This document shows positions 1-10,773 of a DNA stretch of 64,000 nucleotides, piece after piece (the first letter of the stretch is position 1; each line of letters begins with the position of its first letter). A program made the translations under genes and the position numbers. The notes under the pieces are model-generated. The model saw only the letters and a list, made by a program, of their open reading frames with translations, was not told the origin of the DNA and ran no database searches. The stretch covers positions 69,554,282 to 69,618,281 of the forward strand of contig CM056741.1 of assembly GCA_029851415.1 (NCBI GenBank), written 5' to 3'. The DNA is from Eretmocerus hayati. Lineage: Eukaryota; Arthropoda; Insecta; Hymenoptera; Aphelinidae.

Positions 1-2813
1 TAAGCATCAGAAAATCGACATTTGGATGAATTGTAGGGCTGGACCCTCGCGCTACATCCACGCTAAAATTATGGCTTTCAGATCAAAACATATTGTGATA
101 AGGCGAACGATTCGAGAACATAGGAGGACGGGATCGATCTCAATGGCATTAGAGGGCCACATATACACACGGAAGGGGATGCATCCATCTGTAATCAAGC
201 ACCATTAATCAAGCAAGGGCGGATATTGCCGATGTTGACTCAGCACGAATAGAGCTCGAAAGAGAGCGCCGAGTCGTTTTCCAGCTGCCAGGCGAGAGAG
301 CGAGGGCAACGTCTCGCTAGCGCATTCAGAAAGCCACCCCACCATCATGCACACATACACTCGCTCGCTCTTTTCTATTTTCATCTGGAGCATTGTGTGC
401 ACACGTCTCTCGATCCGGGATATTCGCACGCCTTTTTTGGCCGAGGCGGATTGCCAGAGTGCACAAGTGACGGAGGATCACAGACTTTTTTCTCCCTGTC
501 CACATAAGAGGAGCGCAAAGCCAACACCCTCGCAGCGGCGGTGTGGTCGGATCGCGCGCACATCGCAGAGAAGATGAAAAGACGGCGGACGCTGTATACA
601 TGTATATCGGGCAAGTTGGGGTCGGGCGTTCCGTGCAAGCCGGCGACGAGCTTTGCAACGCCCGCGCCACCCCCGCGCACGACCCCACCTCTGCACACGA
701 TATCCTCGGCATCGCTACCGAGTAAAGCCATCCCGACCTACCCCAACGCGAAACCCGCGGCTTTTTCGGGGGAGCACGGGGGAGAGCGATTTCGATCCAA
801 CAGGCTGCCGCGCGCTCCGAGAGCCCCTTGTTTGCGCAGCAGCAGGGCGCGCTTGACCCAGTGCGCTGCGAGCAAGTATTTTGCGCGCGCGGGATGAAAT
901 TTCAGGCGGTGGCGTCGCGATCTCGGACGCTGCACTAGGTCGAATCCTGGCTCGATAGCCACTCCTGCGCGCGCGTGCGTTGGCCTCTATACCCACCCGA
1001 TGACGATGGTGCCACGCTCGCGCGTGTGTGTGTGTGTGTGTGTGCAGTGCGGTGGGTGTCTCGGGATGGGTTGCGCGCGCGCTCCGAGTGTGGAGAGAGA
1101 GCAGTCGATGCCCTTCTTGGGCGCTCCGCCATCCGCGCCCTGCCGCCCTAATGAGTAGTCGGATGTCGGTCAGAGTAGGAGCCGCCGCTTCTGCCGCCTC
1201 GCGCTTCCGCGGCCCTAGGCCTGCTGCCGCACGCGACCTCGACGAGGACGGAGGCCCGCTGCTGCAGTGATGACAGTAGTTCAGGCAGCGGCAATAAGCT
1301 GCATCACCAGCGAGAGCCGCAAACTGCTACCGAGCTTCGCCACTTTTGCCAGTTTCGCCAGCCAGCACCGCCTGCACCGCCAACGCCAACGCCGCTACTC
1401 AGCCAGAGTTCGCGGCGAGCTCGTTCTCGCTCAATAATTTACCAGCACGAGTGTGTGCCCGAAATCCTCCAAGAAAATTTCTCGCGGATTACGCGCGGAT
1501 GGTGCCGCAGCCCAACATCCCGTCGTCATTGCCAATCGAATAACCGACAATAAGTTACAAGTGTATCGCGTCGCGAGCGAGTATAGGTGCGATGTATCGA
1601 GAGTGAAAGCGGAAAAGTCTCGGAGTAAAACGTGTGCAACGCACTCACCCTAAGATCCGAGCGACGTCTGATTCGCCACCAGCTGGCTCCTCTCGTATCC
1701 TGCACGTACGTGATCTCCGCAATAGCTTCGTCCATATCGCAACGGCCGTACGGCGCGGTGTCTTCGACTCTGGCGCCTCGAGCAACAAGTCTGAAAGCCC
1801 GGATCGAGCCGAGATCCATCGCTCCGAAGATCTCTCGGATGAGCATCACGGGTTCGATGGCCGTGAATAATCGGGCAGAGCGACCATTGTTCCGCTTGCA
1901 TTAGCTTGAAAGTCGTGGAATATCAGCATATTGGAGTGCTGCCGGAGAAACTTTTTTCATTTCAACGTCGGCTGTATCTCAGGGGATTTCCCTTCCCCTC
2001 TCTCTCACCCATTCAGAGGAATTGAGCAGTGTGACCGGAATTGACGGATGTTCCCCAAAGCGTCCAAGAAAGGATTCGACTGAAACTTCCTGGAATCACG
2101 ACGGAAAGCAGCGGTATTACTAGATGAAAGGAGTTCAAGGAAATGAGAATCCAGATATATTTAGCAATAAAATATGTCCAAGGGAGAAGATTCTTCAAAA
2201 GATTCTCCTTCATGTTCATAGATAAGTGAAGTCTAACTCTGGCAACGAGAAGTTACAGTATCTCTTGTCGTATCTGCAGAATCGTCCGCGAGCGGCGAGA
2301 GCCTGTTCCCGAATTGCAGCTTGGAATTGTAGTCAAATTAGACTTGTGGTGCGCGCAAAACCATTACTCACAAAAGTTTTCAAACTATCTCTCACTCTTT
2401 CTTCCATTTGGTGCGACCCCGTCCAAAGCCCCATCTCCAGGCACATTATTACGAGAGGGTGAAATTTAATTTGAACTCGGTATGATGTGTCAGAGTCTCT
2501 CTCGCTGAAAATTTCTCGGCTAAAATGAGCAAAAATGAGACTGGGTCGCTGCCAAAGCTCCACATAGACGACACGAGAGAGCAGAGTATGCGCGCAAGAG
2601 TGTCCCTTTGCAACACCATCGCGTATTATCCCAGGAATTGCGAGGAATTGAAAAATGCAGCTCGCGTAGCACGACGCTCGTAAAAGATACAGCGTGCTAC
2701 ACAGACTGCGAGTACAGAAAAGGAGAGAGCGAGGCGGAGAAAAAGAAAAAGAGACAATAGAGAGCGTCGGGCAAGAGAAGAATGACAAGGTCGTGATAAG
2801 CGCGTGGCGGGCA
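1..2813 (+). promoter_or_regulatory. GC/CpG-rich upstream and probable 5' leader region of the receptor gene
   Basis: This stretch has no convincing coding exon. From about 500 to 1860 it is much richer in G+C and CpG than the introns downstream, with many short overlapping open frames on both strands, as expected of GC-rich non-coding DNA. Such a block directly upstream of a large neuronal receptor gene is most simply its promoter plus 5' untranslated exon(s). I could not place a transcription start or a TATA box. A possible splice acceptor with a pyrimidine-rich lead ends at 2634 (ATCCCAG then GAATT), so an upstream leader exon may be spliced to the exon carrying the start codon. This is inference; cap-trapped reads would settle it. 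Confidence 0.45.
1024..1044. repeat. (GT)n microsatellite
   Basis: About ten uninterrupted GT units lie inside the GC-rich upstream region, bounded by CGC and CAG. It is a simple dinucleotide repeat with no coding role visible. Confidence 0.9.
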
Positions 2814-3017
2814 ATGACACCGTGTTGCAGCTCGAGATGGAAATTATTAACGCAAGTGTTGCTGCTGGAGTTGGTGCTGGTGCTGCTGCTGGGCTCGAGG
2901 ATGGCGCGGTCCGAGTCGAGCGACGAGACGTGCCCCAACTGCGTTGGCCAGGACGGGTCGAGCGATCCGCGGATCCCATCGGGGCCCCTCGTATCGGCCG
3001 ACGACGATATCAGATAG
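2814..3017 (+). CDS. Small leader ORF with signal-peptide-like N-terminus, in frame with the receptor
   Basis: This frame of 67 codons starts at ATG 2814 and ends at TAG 3015-3017. The peptide opens with a short cysteine/serine/arginine/lysine n-region (MTPCCSSRWK), then an uninterrupted hydrophobic core (LLTQVLLLELVLVLLLG), then a polar SRMARSESSDE region, the architecture of a secretory signal peptide. It lies in the same frame as the receptor ORF. Only the TAG and 19 open codons (3018-3074) separate it from the receptor ATG at 3075. It may be an upstream ORF that tunes receptor translation, the true N-terminus reached by stop-codon readthrough (TAG is followed by C), or the true N-terminus with the TAG being an allele or sequencing error. 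Insect receptors with long extracellular tails can carry a cleaved signal peptide, which makes the second and third readings plausible. No homologue is known to me. Confidence 0.4.
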   Translation: MTPCCSSRWKLLTQVLLLELVLVLLLGSRMARSESSDETCPNCVGQDGSSDPRIPSGPLVSADDDIR

Positions 3018-3074
3018 CAGAGGCCCCAGCAGTGGCGATCCGGCAATATCGCTCCGGCATCGGCTGCTGGTTTG

Positions 3075-4067
3075 ATGATAAAATCTCCGATTACGGTACG
3101 GGTGATGGACGACGCCGCCACCGGTAGTGTTGGAGCAGCGAGTGACTTCGCGAGTGATAACATGAACACGTGGGACGTTGCTCGCGACATCGTTAACGGA
3201 CCGTCGACTTCGAGGTCGCTTTTAACGAATTATGCCGTCTCGCCCTCGTCACTCGCGATTTTGGATAGAAATTACAGAGGCCGGGCTGGCGCGCTGGACG
3301 CGAGCGATTCCTGGCCCGTGAACTGTGACGGGCCCTGCAGTGCCGAAATTGTAGAAATTCAAGTCGAGAGGAAGGAGCTTGGGGACAACAACGGCGAGAT
3401 GTCGGAGCTCGAGGATATTCTGCCTCGTGACTCGTACGACATGTCCAACATCGAGGCCGAACAGCTGCTTTTCAGCTATGGTGCCATGTCGTCGTTCGAC
3501 ATGCTCTTCAACGGCACGTTCAACGACAGCCAAGCCTGGAACGGCAGCTACGACAACGAAACGTATATCGTGCACGGACTGTATCCGTCGGGTTATAAAC
3601 TGCCTCACATAATAATTGCAGCGATATTCGTGACCATCCTCATGATCGTCATTGTGGTGGGCAACATGCTGGTCATAATCGCCATTGCCACGGAGAAGGC
3701 GCTCAAAAATATACAGAACTGGTTCATAGCCAGCCTGGCCGTGGCGGACTTTTTTCTGGGTTTGGTGATAATGCCCTTTTCGCTGGCCAACGAAATAATG
3801 GGATATTGGATTTTTGGGTATTGGTGGTGCGACGTGCACTCGGCGATGGATGTGCTACTGTGCACAGCTAGTATTATGAATCTGTGCCTCATCAGCCTCG
3901 ACAGATTCTGGAGTATCACGCGAGCGGTTGAGTATCTGAGGGAGAGAACGCCTGCGAGGGCCGCCCTCATGATTGCCATGGTCTGGGTCTTATCGGCGGT
4001 GATTTGCATACCACCGCTTCTCGGCTGGAAGAGAGACGCCCCCGAGGAGGAGTACCCCAAATGCAAG
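3075..4067 (+). CDS. Octalpha2R: Alpha2-adrenergic-like octopamine receptor, coding exon 1 (N-terminus to TM4/ECL2)
   Basis: The exon encodes residues 1-331, counting from ATG 3075, of a class A aminergic receptor of the plasma membrane. An extracellular tail of about 175 residues has four N-glycosylation sequons (N146, N150, N156, N161). TM1 spans about 177-203 (N1.50 = N197), TM2 about 214-236 (D2.50 = D225), TM3 about 251-275 and TM4 about 298-317 (W4.50 = W304). D259 is the TM3 aspartate that binds the amine. C252 and C330 are the expected disulfide pair. The G-protein motif is D276-R277-F278, with Phe in place of the usual Tyr. The phrases NIQNWFIASLAVADFFLGL and LDRFWSITRAVEYL match insect Octalpha2R as I know it. 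The exon ends after AAG with donor GTGAGT, phase 0. ATG 3075 has a poor start context; ATG 3105 (GTGATGG) and ATG 3162 are better, so the protein may be 662 or 643 residues. Family call very sure; exact start unsure. Confidence 0.92.
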
Positions 4068-6140
4068 GTGAGTTTGTGAATGCATGGAATTCCAAATTTC
4101 CTATGTCGGTGAAGAATTCATCGATTTTGAGGGACTGTGTAAAGATCGGAGGAAATCTCCGTAAATGATGTTTTGCATTCTAGTAACGTTTTACTGGCTA
4201 CCAGACGATATTATCTATTTGAGTTACCCGCGCACTTGGATTTGTTAAGAGTTTGATGTTCAACTGTCCACCAGATGTGCGATGGAGGTCCTGAAGCTCA
4301 TTCTGAGTCAGAAGGGATGCAGAATCATCCGATTTGCGTATAGAGTTATGGAAACTATTTACTATCCAACTATTCTGAGTGACAAATACGAGACTCTCCA
4401 TCCAGATCAATCTCAATTAGAGACGATATTTAACTCCTCCATCTCCATTCAACGACACATGAAATTGCTCGATATTGACAGATCCAGATCGAATGAGTCA
4501 GATGAATGACAATTTTTGTAATCTCGTCTCAACGATTTTGCCATGAGCTAAGAGATCTTGGTAGATCCTACCAAAATATGAGGCTAGCCGGAATATATCC
4601 TACAGTTTACGTTGAGAATATTATTCATTGGCTCCGATAATATTCAAAGATCAATTCTTGGCTGTGACCATTGAGAATCGAAACTCTCCTAATGATTTTG
4701 CAACATGTGATCCGCTTGATTGAGCAAATGGCTACGTACCTCGATTCTGTCATAACTTTCGTTCAATGGATAACAATATGCCTTATCGAAATCATTGAAT
4801 CTTTCATTCAAAAGATAATGTTCATGATCTCTTCATACCTCACACCAGCGACCTGACGTACACATACTGTTTTGCGGCCGTGTCAAACGGGTTAACGGGC
4901 AGTTTATTGGGATAAGTTATGTTCTGGATTATTTAGACCTTAGATTCGCTTGGGTTGCAATATACACGTGCAAGTAGGTACATATTTGTTTCTAATCGAG
5001 CGTGGCACACAAATCCTCCATCTCTGTGAAGCCAAGATATGTCATGCGACAGAGTGTATCGTATGATGACAGGATTTCTGGCCATATTATGTTAGCATTA
5101 CCTTTGAGTGTGACACGCTTGAACTTTTCCAGATCAAAAGCTGTTTGTACTGTAGTGTCAAGAAAGGATATCGAACACGTTGTCAAGAGAATATGTTTAC
5201 ATACCCGAGGAGATATTTTAAGTCGCGAGGGGAGCCGCTTCAAGTGGCTTCAACTTGTTCCCGAGAGAAAGAAGCCAAGCCAACTACTGAGCAAATTTCT
5301 AACTCCGGAGCTATTGAACGTCTTTTTCCTCAGCTCATTGAATATGAATTACTTTGAATTCGGAAGCAAGCGATCGAATGATAGAGTCATAAAGGCGTTG
5401 TTGGTCTTAAAGAAGCTTGTTCGGACAAGAGGAAGCTTGGAATGAATTGAAAATCGAATGGATAACGTAAACCCCTTTGTCATCGTATCACTCAATCTTC
5501 TGCTAACACAAATACAGAACTAACTCTGTTCCAGCGCAATTTTGCTTATTCGAAATTCAAGAATTGCCGTATCGGCGGATGGTGATTGGCTTGTCCGGAA
5601 AATTTTTCGCTCAACCTGGAAAGGTGGAAGTTTTTCAAGCCTGAAGAACTTCATTTCGATAGTATCAAAATTCTTTCCAAATTGCAAATGGCACTCCAGA
5701 ATGCTTAGTACTACTAATAAAATTCTAACCCGACCGACTGTTCTAACAAATTTCACGTAAAATAAAAATATTCTGAATGACTAGTCAAATAGAATATTAG
5801 CCACATGCGTTAATCACATGACTTTCTGATTTGGACACATAGCGTTCATTTTCTGAATCACTCGAAAAATTCAAGTTCAGAAGAAAGGCAAAAAGTCGTA
5901 AAATGACAAGCTTTAACATGGTTCTACCACTATTGGAAGAGATGGCAGGAATTCACGATTATTGGAGTTTCTAATAGCAGTCCCCAAAGATTCACTCAAC
6001 ATATATCCTTTGCGAGGTCATAATCGATGATTTCATCTTTTGTGCAATTAAGCTTGTTTTTCCATCAACCACCCCTTGCAAGCCAGACCCGCCAATTTAG
6101 GACCATTTCCCGCGTAAAAATTTTCTTGTTCATGTGAAGT
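4068..6140. other. Ordinary AT-rich intron sequence
   Basis: I see no repeat, RNA gene or convincing exon here. A 147-codon open frame beginning with GTG at 5002 has no ATG near its start and no recognisable motif, and is treated as chance. Confidence 0.5.
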
Positions 6141-6144
6141 TCAA

Positions 6145-7240
6145 GATCTCGTTTTCGGATCGAGATCTCGGGGTGAGTCGAGACAATACAGTGCTCTCCG
6201 AGATTTAGCCCGAGATCGATATGAGACGAGATCATATAGTCTGATTCAATGACGATACGAGATCAGTGTATACCGAAACGAGCAAGATCTCGTCGATATC
6301 GCATTTATATAGAGACTTATTGATTTTATTGGAGGCGAGCTGTTTGGAATCAAAAGAAAGATTATATATACTCTCTTATGAAGTATTTCGAGGTATCTCC
6401 TTAGACTACTGATATTGCTACCCTTCACTTTGATTTCATACGTAATTTCCTTCCTCTGGCATATGATGCGACAGATACCGATTTTTCCCTCATGACTATG
6501 CCCGTGGTCATAATATTTGGAATAGTCCACTTTCATATTCTCACTTGATATTCTAAAGCTATTCTTTCATATGAATTCTTCCCAAACTGGAGGCCACATT
6601 GAGATGAGAAGATAGATAATACAGCTAGAAATCATTTCAAACTATTTCGCACAGCAAACTGTAACTAACTGATTCCAAACGTATACAAAAGTAGACGATC
6701 TTCTGACACTCAATCGGCAATAGAATCGATAGAATCCGAGTTTACCTATGACAATGAGTACGTTATTCACAGTTTTGTCAAAGTACAGGGCGCGTAGTTT
6801 GGGTGATGACAGATAACCCGCTGCGACACGACACGGAATTCATTCCTGCAAACCTAATCATCGATGAATTTGTTTCATTTGCATAATTCATAACTGGCAC
6901 TGTAGAAAGGAATCCAATTCACTGATGGTTGGGCTCGCAGGAATGAATTCTGAGTCATGCCAGGCGGTGTCGTGTCGTAAGATTTGTGTCGTACCGAGTT
7001 GTCTGTCATCACCCTTTGAAAGCGTCTCCGCGGACGAGACACGATATCTGTTAGGAATGATTAGTAGAGGATTCTTAGAATGAATCTCGAATTCCCGATA
7101 TTCTCGTCTCGACCTCGGATCGAGCATACGAGATTGACTACTCCTATTCTCGGACGATCTCAACACGAGACGAGATGAACGCTTGTAAAGCACGAGACGA
7201 TACGAAATAGCTCTGATTTCTCGCCTTTCTCGCTCGAGTG
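6145..7240. repeat. CGAGATC-rich segment enclosing a 212-bp inverted repeat
   Basis: Two blocks (about 6145-6300 and 7030-7240) are dense in short GAGATC, CGAGA and GACGAGAT words in both orientations. Between them, 6803-7014 is an inverted repeat. It begins with GGGTGATGACAGATAAC and a CGACACGACAC motif and ends with GTGTCGTGTCG and TTGTCTGTCATCACCC. The inner ends GGAATTCATTCCTGC and GCAGGAATGAATTC also pair. The whole looks like a degraded foldback element, with the CGAGATC blocks as possible diverged outer arms. No target duplication was found. Confidence 0.45.
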
Positions 7241-8013
7241 AAGCCTTAATTGGTGGCCCGCACCCATAAAACATGTTAATTGGAAAAGCTATTCAACGCG
7301 AGTGTACTGATTACCGAAAAATTCGCTAAAGGATATGAGGACATATCTCTGAAATTTGCGGTTCCGGGAAACGTTCCTCTTCGGGACGTATGAGGAAAGT
7401 TGAACATTTTCAATTGCGACTGCGGTTCGAAGTTTTATTCGAATCATACATGAACGGCTCAAAAGGTTTGCAATTGGAAGATTTGATGAGACTACACACG
7501 AGTTACCTTATATTTTTCGTATACTAACCCCTCGCATATCCATTGCAATCTTATACACTACAGATTAGATTATTCTAATGATGATATGGAACACCATTTT
7601 TGAAAACTTGGGAAATTAACTTCGCGAGATATAATACAATCTGTTCCTCTAACAAGAATTAGAAATACAATCAACTCAGGCTTCGCGACTTCTACTTTCA
7701 GGATTCGAAGATAGTCTCCATGTCGAAATCTTATTGAAGTTGAAGGTTTCGGTTAGGAAACCTATTTGAACCCTTGGTAACCCGGTGGATCCTACGGGAC
7801 CGATCGACAATATGTAGAATTTCGAACACCTGTATCAATATTTAATGCCTCTCAAGGTTCTATCATCTTGTTTTGGACCCAAAATGACTGATTTGGATGG
7901 TAATTTTGATTCACGAACGGTCTCGGAGTTTCCAGACTACTTTCAAAAGACTATACGGACGAATCCCCAAATTGGTAGAAATGGTTCGTCATTATGTGCG
8001 AACACTATTTTAC

Positions 8014-10431
8014 CCCGCGTAGAAATTGAAAATATTGGCGACATGTCGCCGAGCTATCGCGAATTCCCATTTGCGACAGCTCTGCGATAGGTCGGCGATA
8101 GGTCGGCGACATGTCGCCAATATGATTTTGCGACAGCTCGCCGACATATCGCCAAACCTGTATTTGCGACATGTCGCAAATTTGTCGACAAAATTTTTCA
8201 AAAATTCGAAATTTTATTCGATTTTGTGATTTTTCATGGAACGGGAATCGATCACAAGGAATCTGAGATTGAAATTATGGGCTTGATGGTACTTTTATTT
8301 AATTAAAAATAGGCTCTTGGTGTACAAATTCATCTTTACATATCTTTTGACTTCTTGTTTAAGAAATTCCAACGTTTTACGTTCATAAGCACATTCACAA
8401 GGTCCAAATAATTAGAAAAATTTGATCGCAGTAGAATAGCGCGTATGATACATTATTACAAATTCGTAAGAAAACTCGCTCAACACTCTGATCGTCGGGC
8501 TAAAATCACTTGATCTTATAATTTTTTGTGACACAGCACAGATATTCACTTCTCATTTTGGTGAAAATGATCAAGCTGATGAGTTTTGAAGCCGCATCTC
8601 GAAATCCGCAACACATTGCTCACTCGAGATGCCACGTCGTCGGGCCTCCCCATCGGAGCAAAGACGCTTCCGAGACGTCTGCGACTACTTATTGCAAGGC
8701 TGATGTAGGTGGACACATCAACCCCATGGCTGACTCTTTGTCTCGTGGAAAACAGACGGCCAAACTTTGACGGGCGAGACTCGATAAGGCATGCTTCCGC
8801 GATGATCATCCGGCGTAGCAGAACTCGCAGAACCCAATGCCATCCGTAGTTTTTCTGAAAAAATCACGCACATGCATTAGAAATGCAGCTTCTATTCTTG
8901 ATACAGGTGGATGGTGATCAGGAAAAGCGAGATATAAGAGGCACATTTTCAAGATTTGAAAAGTAAACACTGCGTGCAATAAGGCGAGGTTATGACGGTC
9001 GACTGCACGTGAAAATTCATCGAAACTTAATTATATCGGTCAGAAATACTTATCTGATTTATTGAGATTAGCCTCCGCATCCTCGGAAAGCACCTTCTGC
9101 GATAAAGCTGCTCAGCAATACAATAATTATCCCAAACGCCAAATGTCAGAGAAGATCGACAGAAAAGCCCGGTTGTGTGAATTTATTGTTGTTTACATTA
9201 CCCGAATCTGAATAATATTGATCGATCGTCTTGCTCTCACTTCGTACCGGTGAATTGAAAAGTATACAGACAACTCGTTTCTGCCTCAATCTTCTCTGAC
9301 ATTTGGCGTTTGGGATAGTTATTGTATTGCTGAGCAGCTTTATCGCAGAAGGTGCTTTCCGAGCATGCGGAGGCTAATCTCAATAAATCAGATAAGTATT
9401 TCTGACCGATATAATTAAGTTTCGATGAATTTTCACGTGCAGTCGACCGTCATAACCTCGCCTTATTGCACGCAGTGTTTACTTTTCAAATCTTGAAAAT
9501 ATGCCTCTTATATCTCGCTTTTCCTGATCACCATCCACCTGTATCAAGAATAGAAGCTGCATTTCTAATGCATGTGCGTGATTTTTTCAGAAAAACTACG
9601 GATGGCATTGGGTTCTGCGAGTTCTGCTACGCCGGATGATCATCGCGGAAGCATGCCTTATCGAGTCTCGCCCGTCAAAGTTTGGCCGTCTGTTTTCCAC
9701 GAGACAAAGAGTCAGCCATGGGGTTGATGTGTCCACCTACATCAGCCTTGCAATAAGTAGTCGCAGACGTCTCGGAAGCGTCTTTGCTCCGATGGGGAGG
9801 CCCGACGACGTGGCATCTCGAGTGAGCAATGTGTTGCGGATTTCGAGATGCGGCTTCAAAACTCATCAGCTTGATCATTTTCACCAAAATGAGAAGTGAA
9901 TATCTGTGCTGTGTCACAAAAAATTATAAGATCAAGTGATTTTAGCCCGACGATCAGAGTGTTGAGCGAGTTTTCTTACGAATTTGTAATAATGTATCAT
10001 ACGCGCTATTCTACTGCGATCAAATTTTTCTAATTATTTGGACCTTGTGAATGTGCTTATGAACGTAAAACGTTGGAATTTCTTAAACAAGAAGTCAAAA
10101 GATATGTAAAGATGAATTTGTACACCAAGAGCCTATTTTTAATTAAATAAAAGTACCATCAAGCCCATAATTTCAATCTCAGATTCCTTGTGATCGATTC
10201 CCGTTCCATGAAAAATCACAAAATCGAATAAAATTTCGAATTTTTGAAAAATTTTGTCGACGAATTTGCGACATGTCGCAAATACAGGTTTGGCGATATG
10301 TCGGCGAGCTGTCGCAAAATCATATTGGCGACATGTCGCCGACCTATCGCCGACCTATCGCAGAGCTGTCGCAAATGGGAATTCGCGATAGCTCGGCGAC
10401 ATGTCGCCAATATTTTCAATTTCTACGCGGG
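8014..10431. mobile_element. 2.4-kb near-perfect palindromic (foldback) element
   Basis: The left arm 8014-9156 and right arm 9289-10431 are inverted copies of exactly 1143 bp each, separated by a 132-bp spacer (9157-9288). By eye I saw only a few differences, for example at the GTCGAC-proximal T/C, a C/G near 9085 and a C/T near 8944, so identity is near 99 percent or above. The termini are CCCGCGTAGAAATTGAAAA. The first 170 bp of each arm carries an array of GCGACATGTCGC-type palindromes. An apparently identical 87-codon frame exists in both arms (complement of 8546-8809, and 9636-9899) only because the arms are copies; I do not recognise a transposase. No clear target-site duplication is visible. 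It is most likely a recent non-autonomous foldback transposon, or an inverted duplication kept uniform by gene conversion. Confidence 0.85.
8037..8177. repeat. Array of GCGACATGTCGC palindromes in the left arm
   Basis: Three perfect 12-bp palindromes start at about 8038, 8106 and 8166, with shorter GCGACAGCTC and GCGATAGGTCG variants between them. The same array is mirrored at about 10268-10408 in the right arm. Subterminal arrays of short repeats are typical transposase-binding regions, which is the likely role here. Confidence 0.7.
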
Positions 10432-10607
10432 ACGCTTTCTGAGTCTTTGATCGGCTTTGAGTCTACGGGGTTTTCCAGTTGTGTGAATCAGTGATTTTTT
10501 TCACCAAAGCTAAAACCTCCAAAATACCCATACACATTAAAAACTGTGAAAAACCTCGAAATGACGCTCTATATGACCGGCCTAAAAAGTGACATTTTTT
10601 AACTCGT

Positions 10608-10773
10608 TCGCTGCGGAAGCTGAGATCGGCGATCTTTCCCCAGGTGCGGCAGGGCCCACCGGTGGACGTCGCTCAATGTTATTCCCCATAAGGCCAAACT
10701 TCTCAGCACTGGGGGCTGGGGGAAAGACACGCCGGGCCCACCGGTGGGCCCCGCCGCAGCGAACGTGTAATAA
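10608..10773. mobile_element. Short GC-rich inverted-repeat element
   Basis: The ends are inverted copies of CGTTCGCTGCGG. Inside are GGGCCCACCGGTGG on the left and the perfect 18-bp palindrome GGGCCCACCGGTGGGCCC on the right, each near a CTTTCCCC or GGGGAAAG block. It is far more GC-rich than its surroundings. A related end (GGACCCACCGCAGCAAACG) sits alone near 27926-27944. It is probably a small non-autonomous DNA element. Confidence 0.5.

Noticed and set aside
2333..3190. 285-codon open frame on the - strand
   Set aside because: It crosses the GC-rich leader and the start of exon 1 antisense, has no domain pattern and is explained by the coding and GC-rich composition of the + strand.
3249..3839. 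196-codon - strand frame opposite exon 1
   Set aside because: Antisense shadow of receptor codons; His/Arg-rich with no motif.
5002..5445. 147-codon + frame in intron 1
   Set aside because: Begins with GTG, no recognisable motif, AT-rich chance frame.
8546..9899. Identical 80- and 87-codon frames on both sides of the palindrome as conserved genes
   Set aside because: They match only because the arms are inverted copies; identity says nothing about selection.
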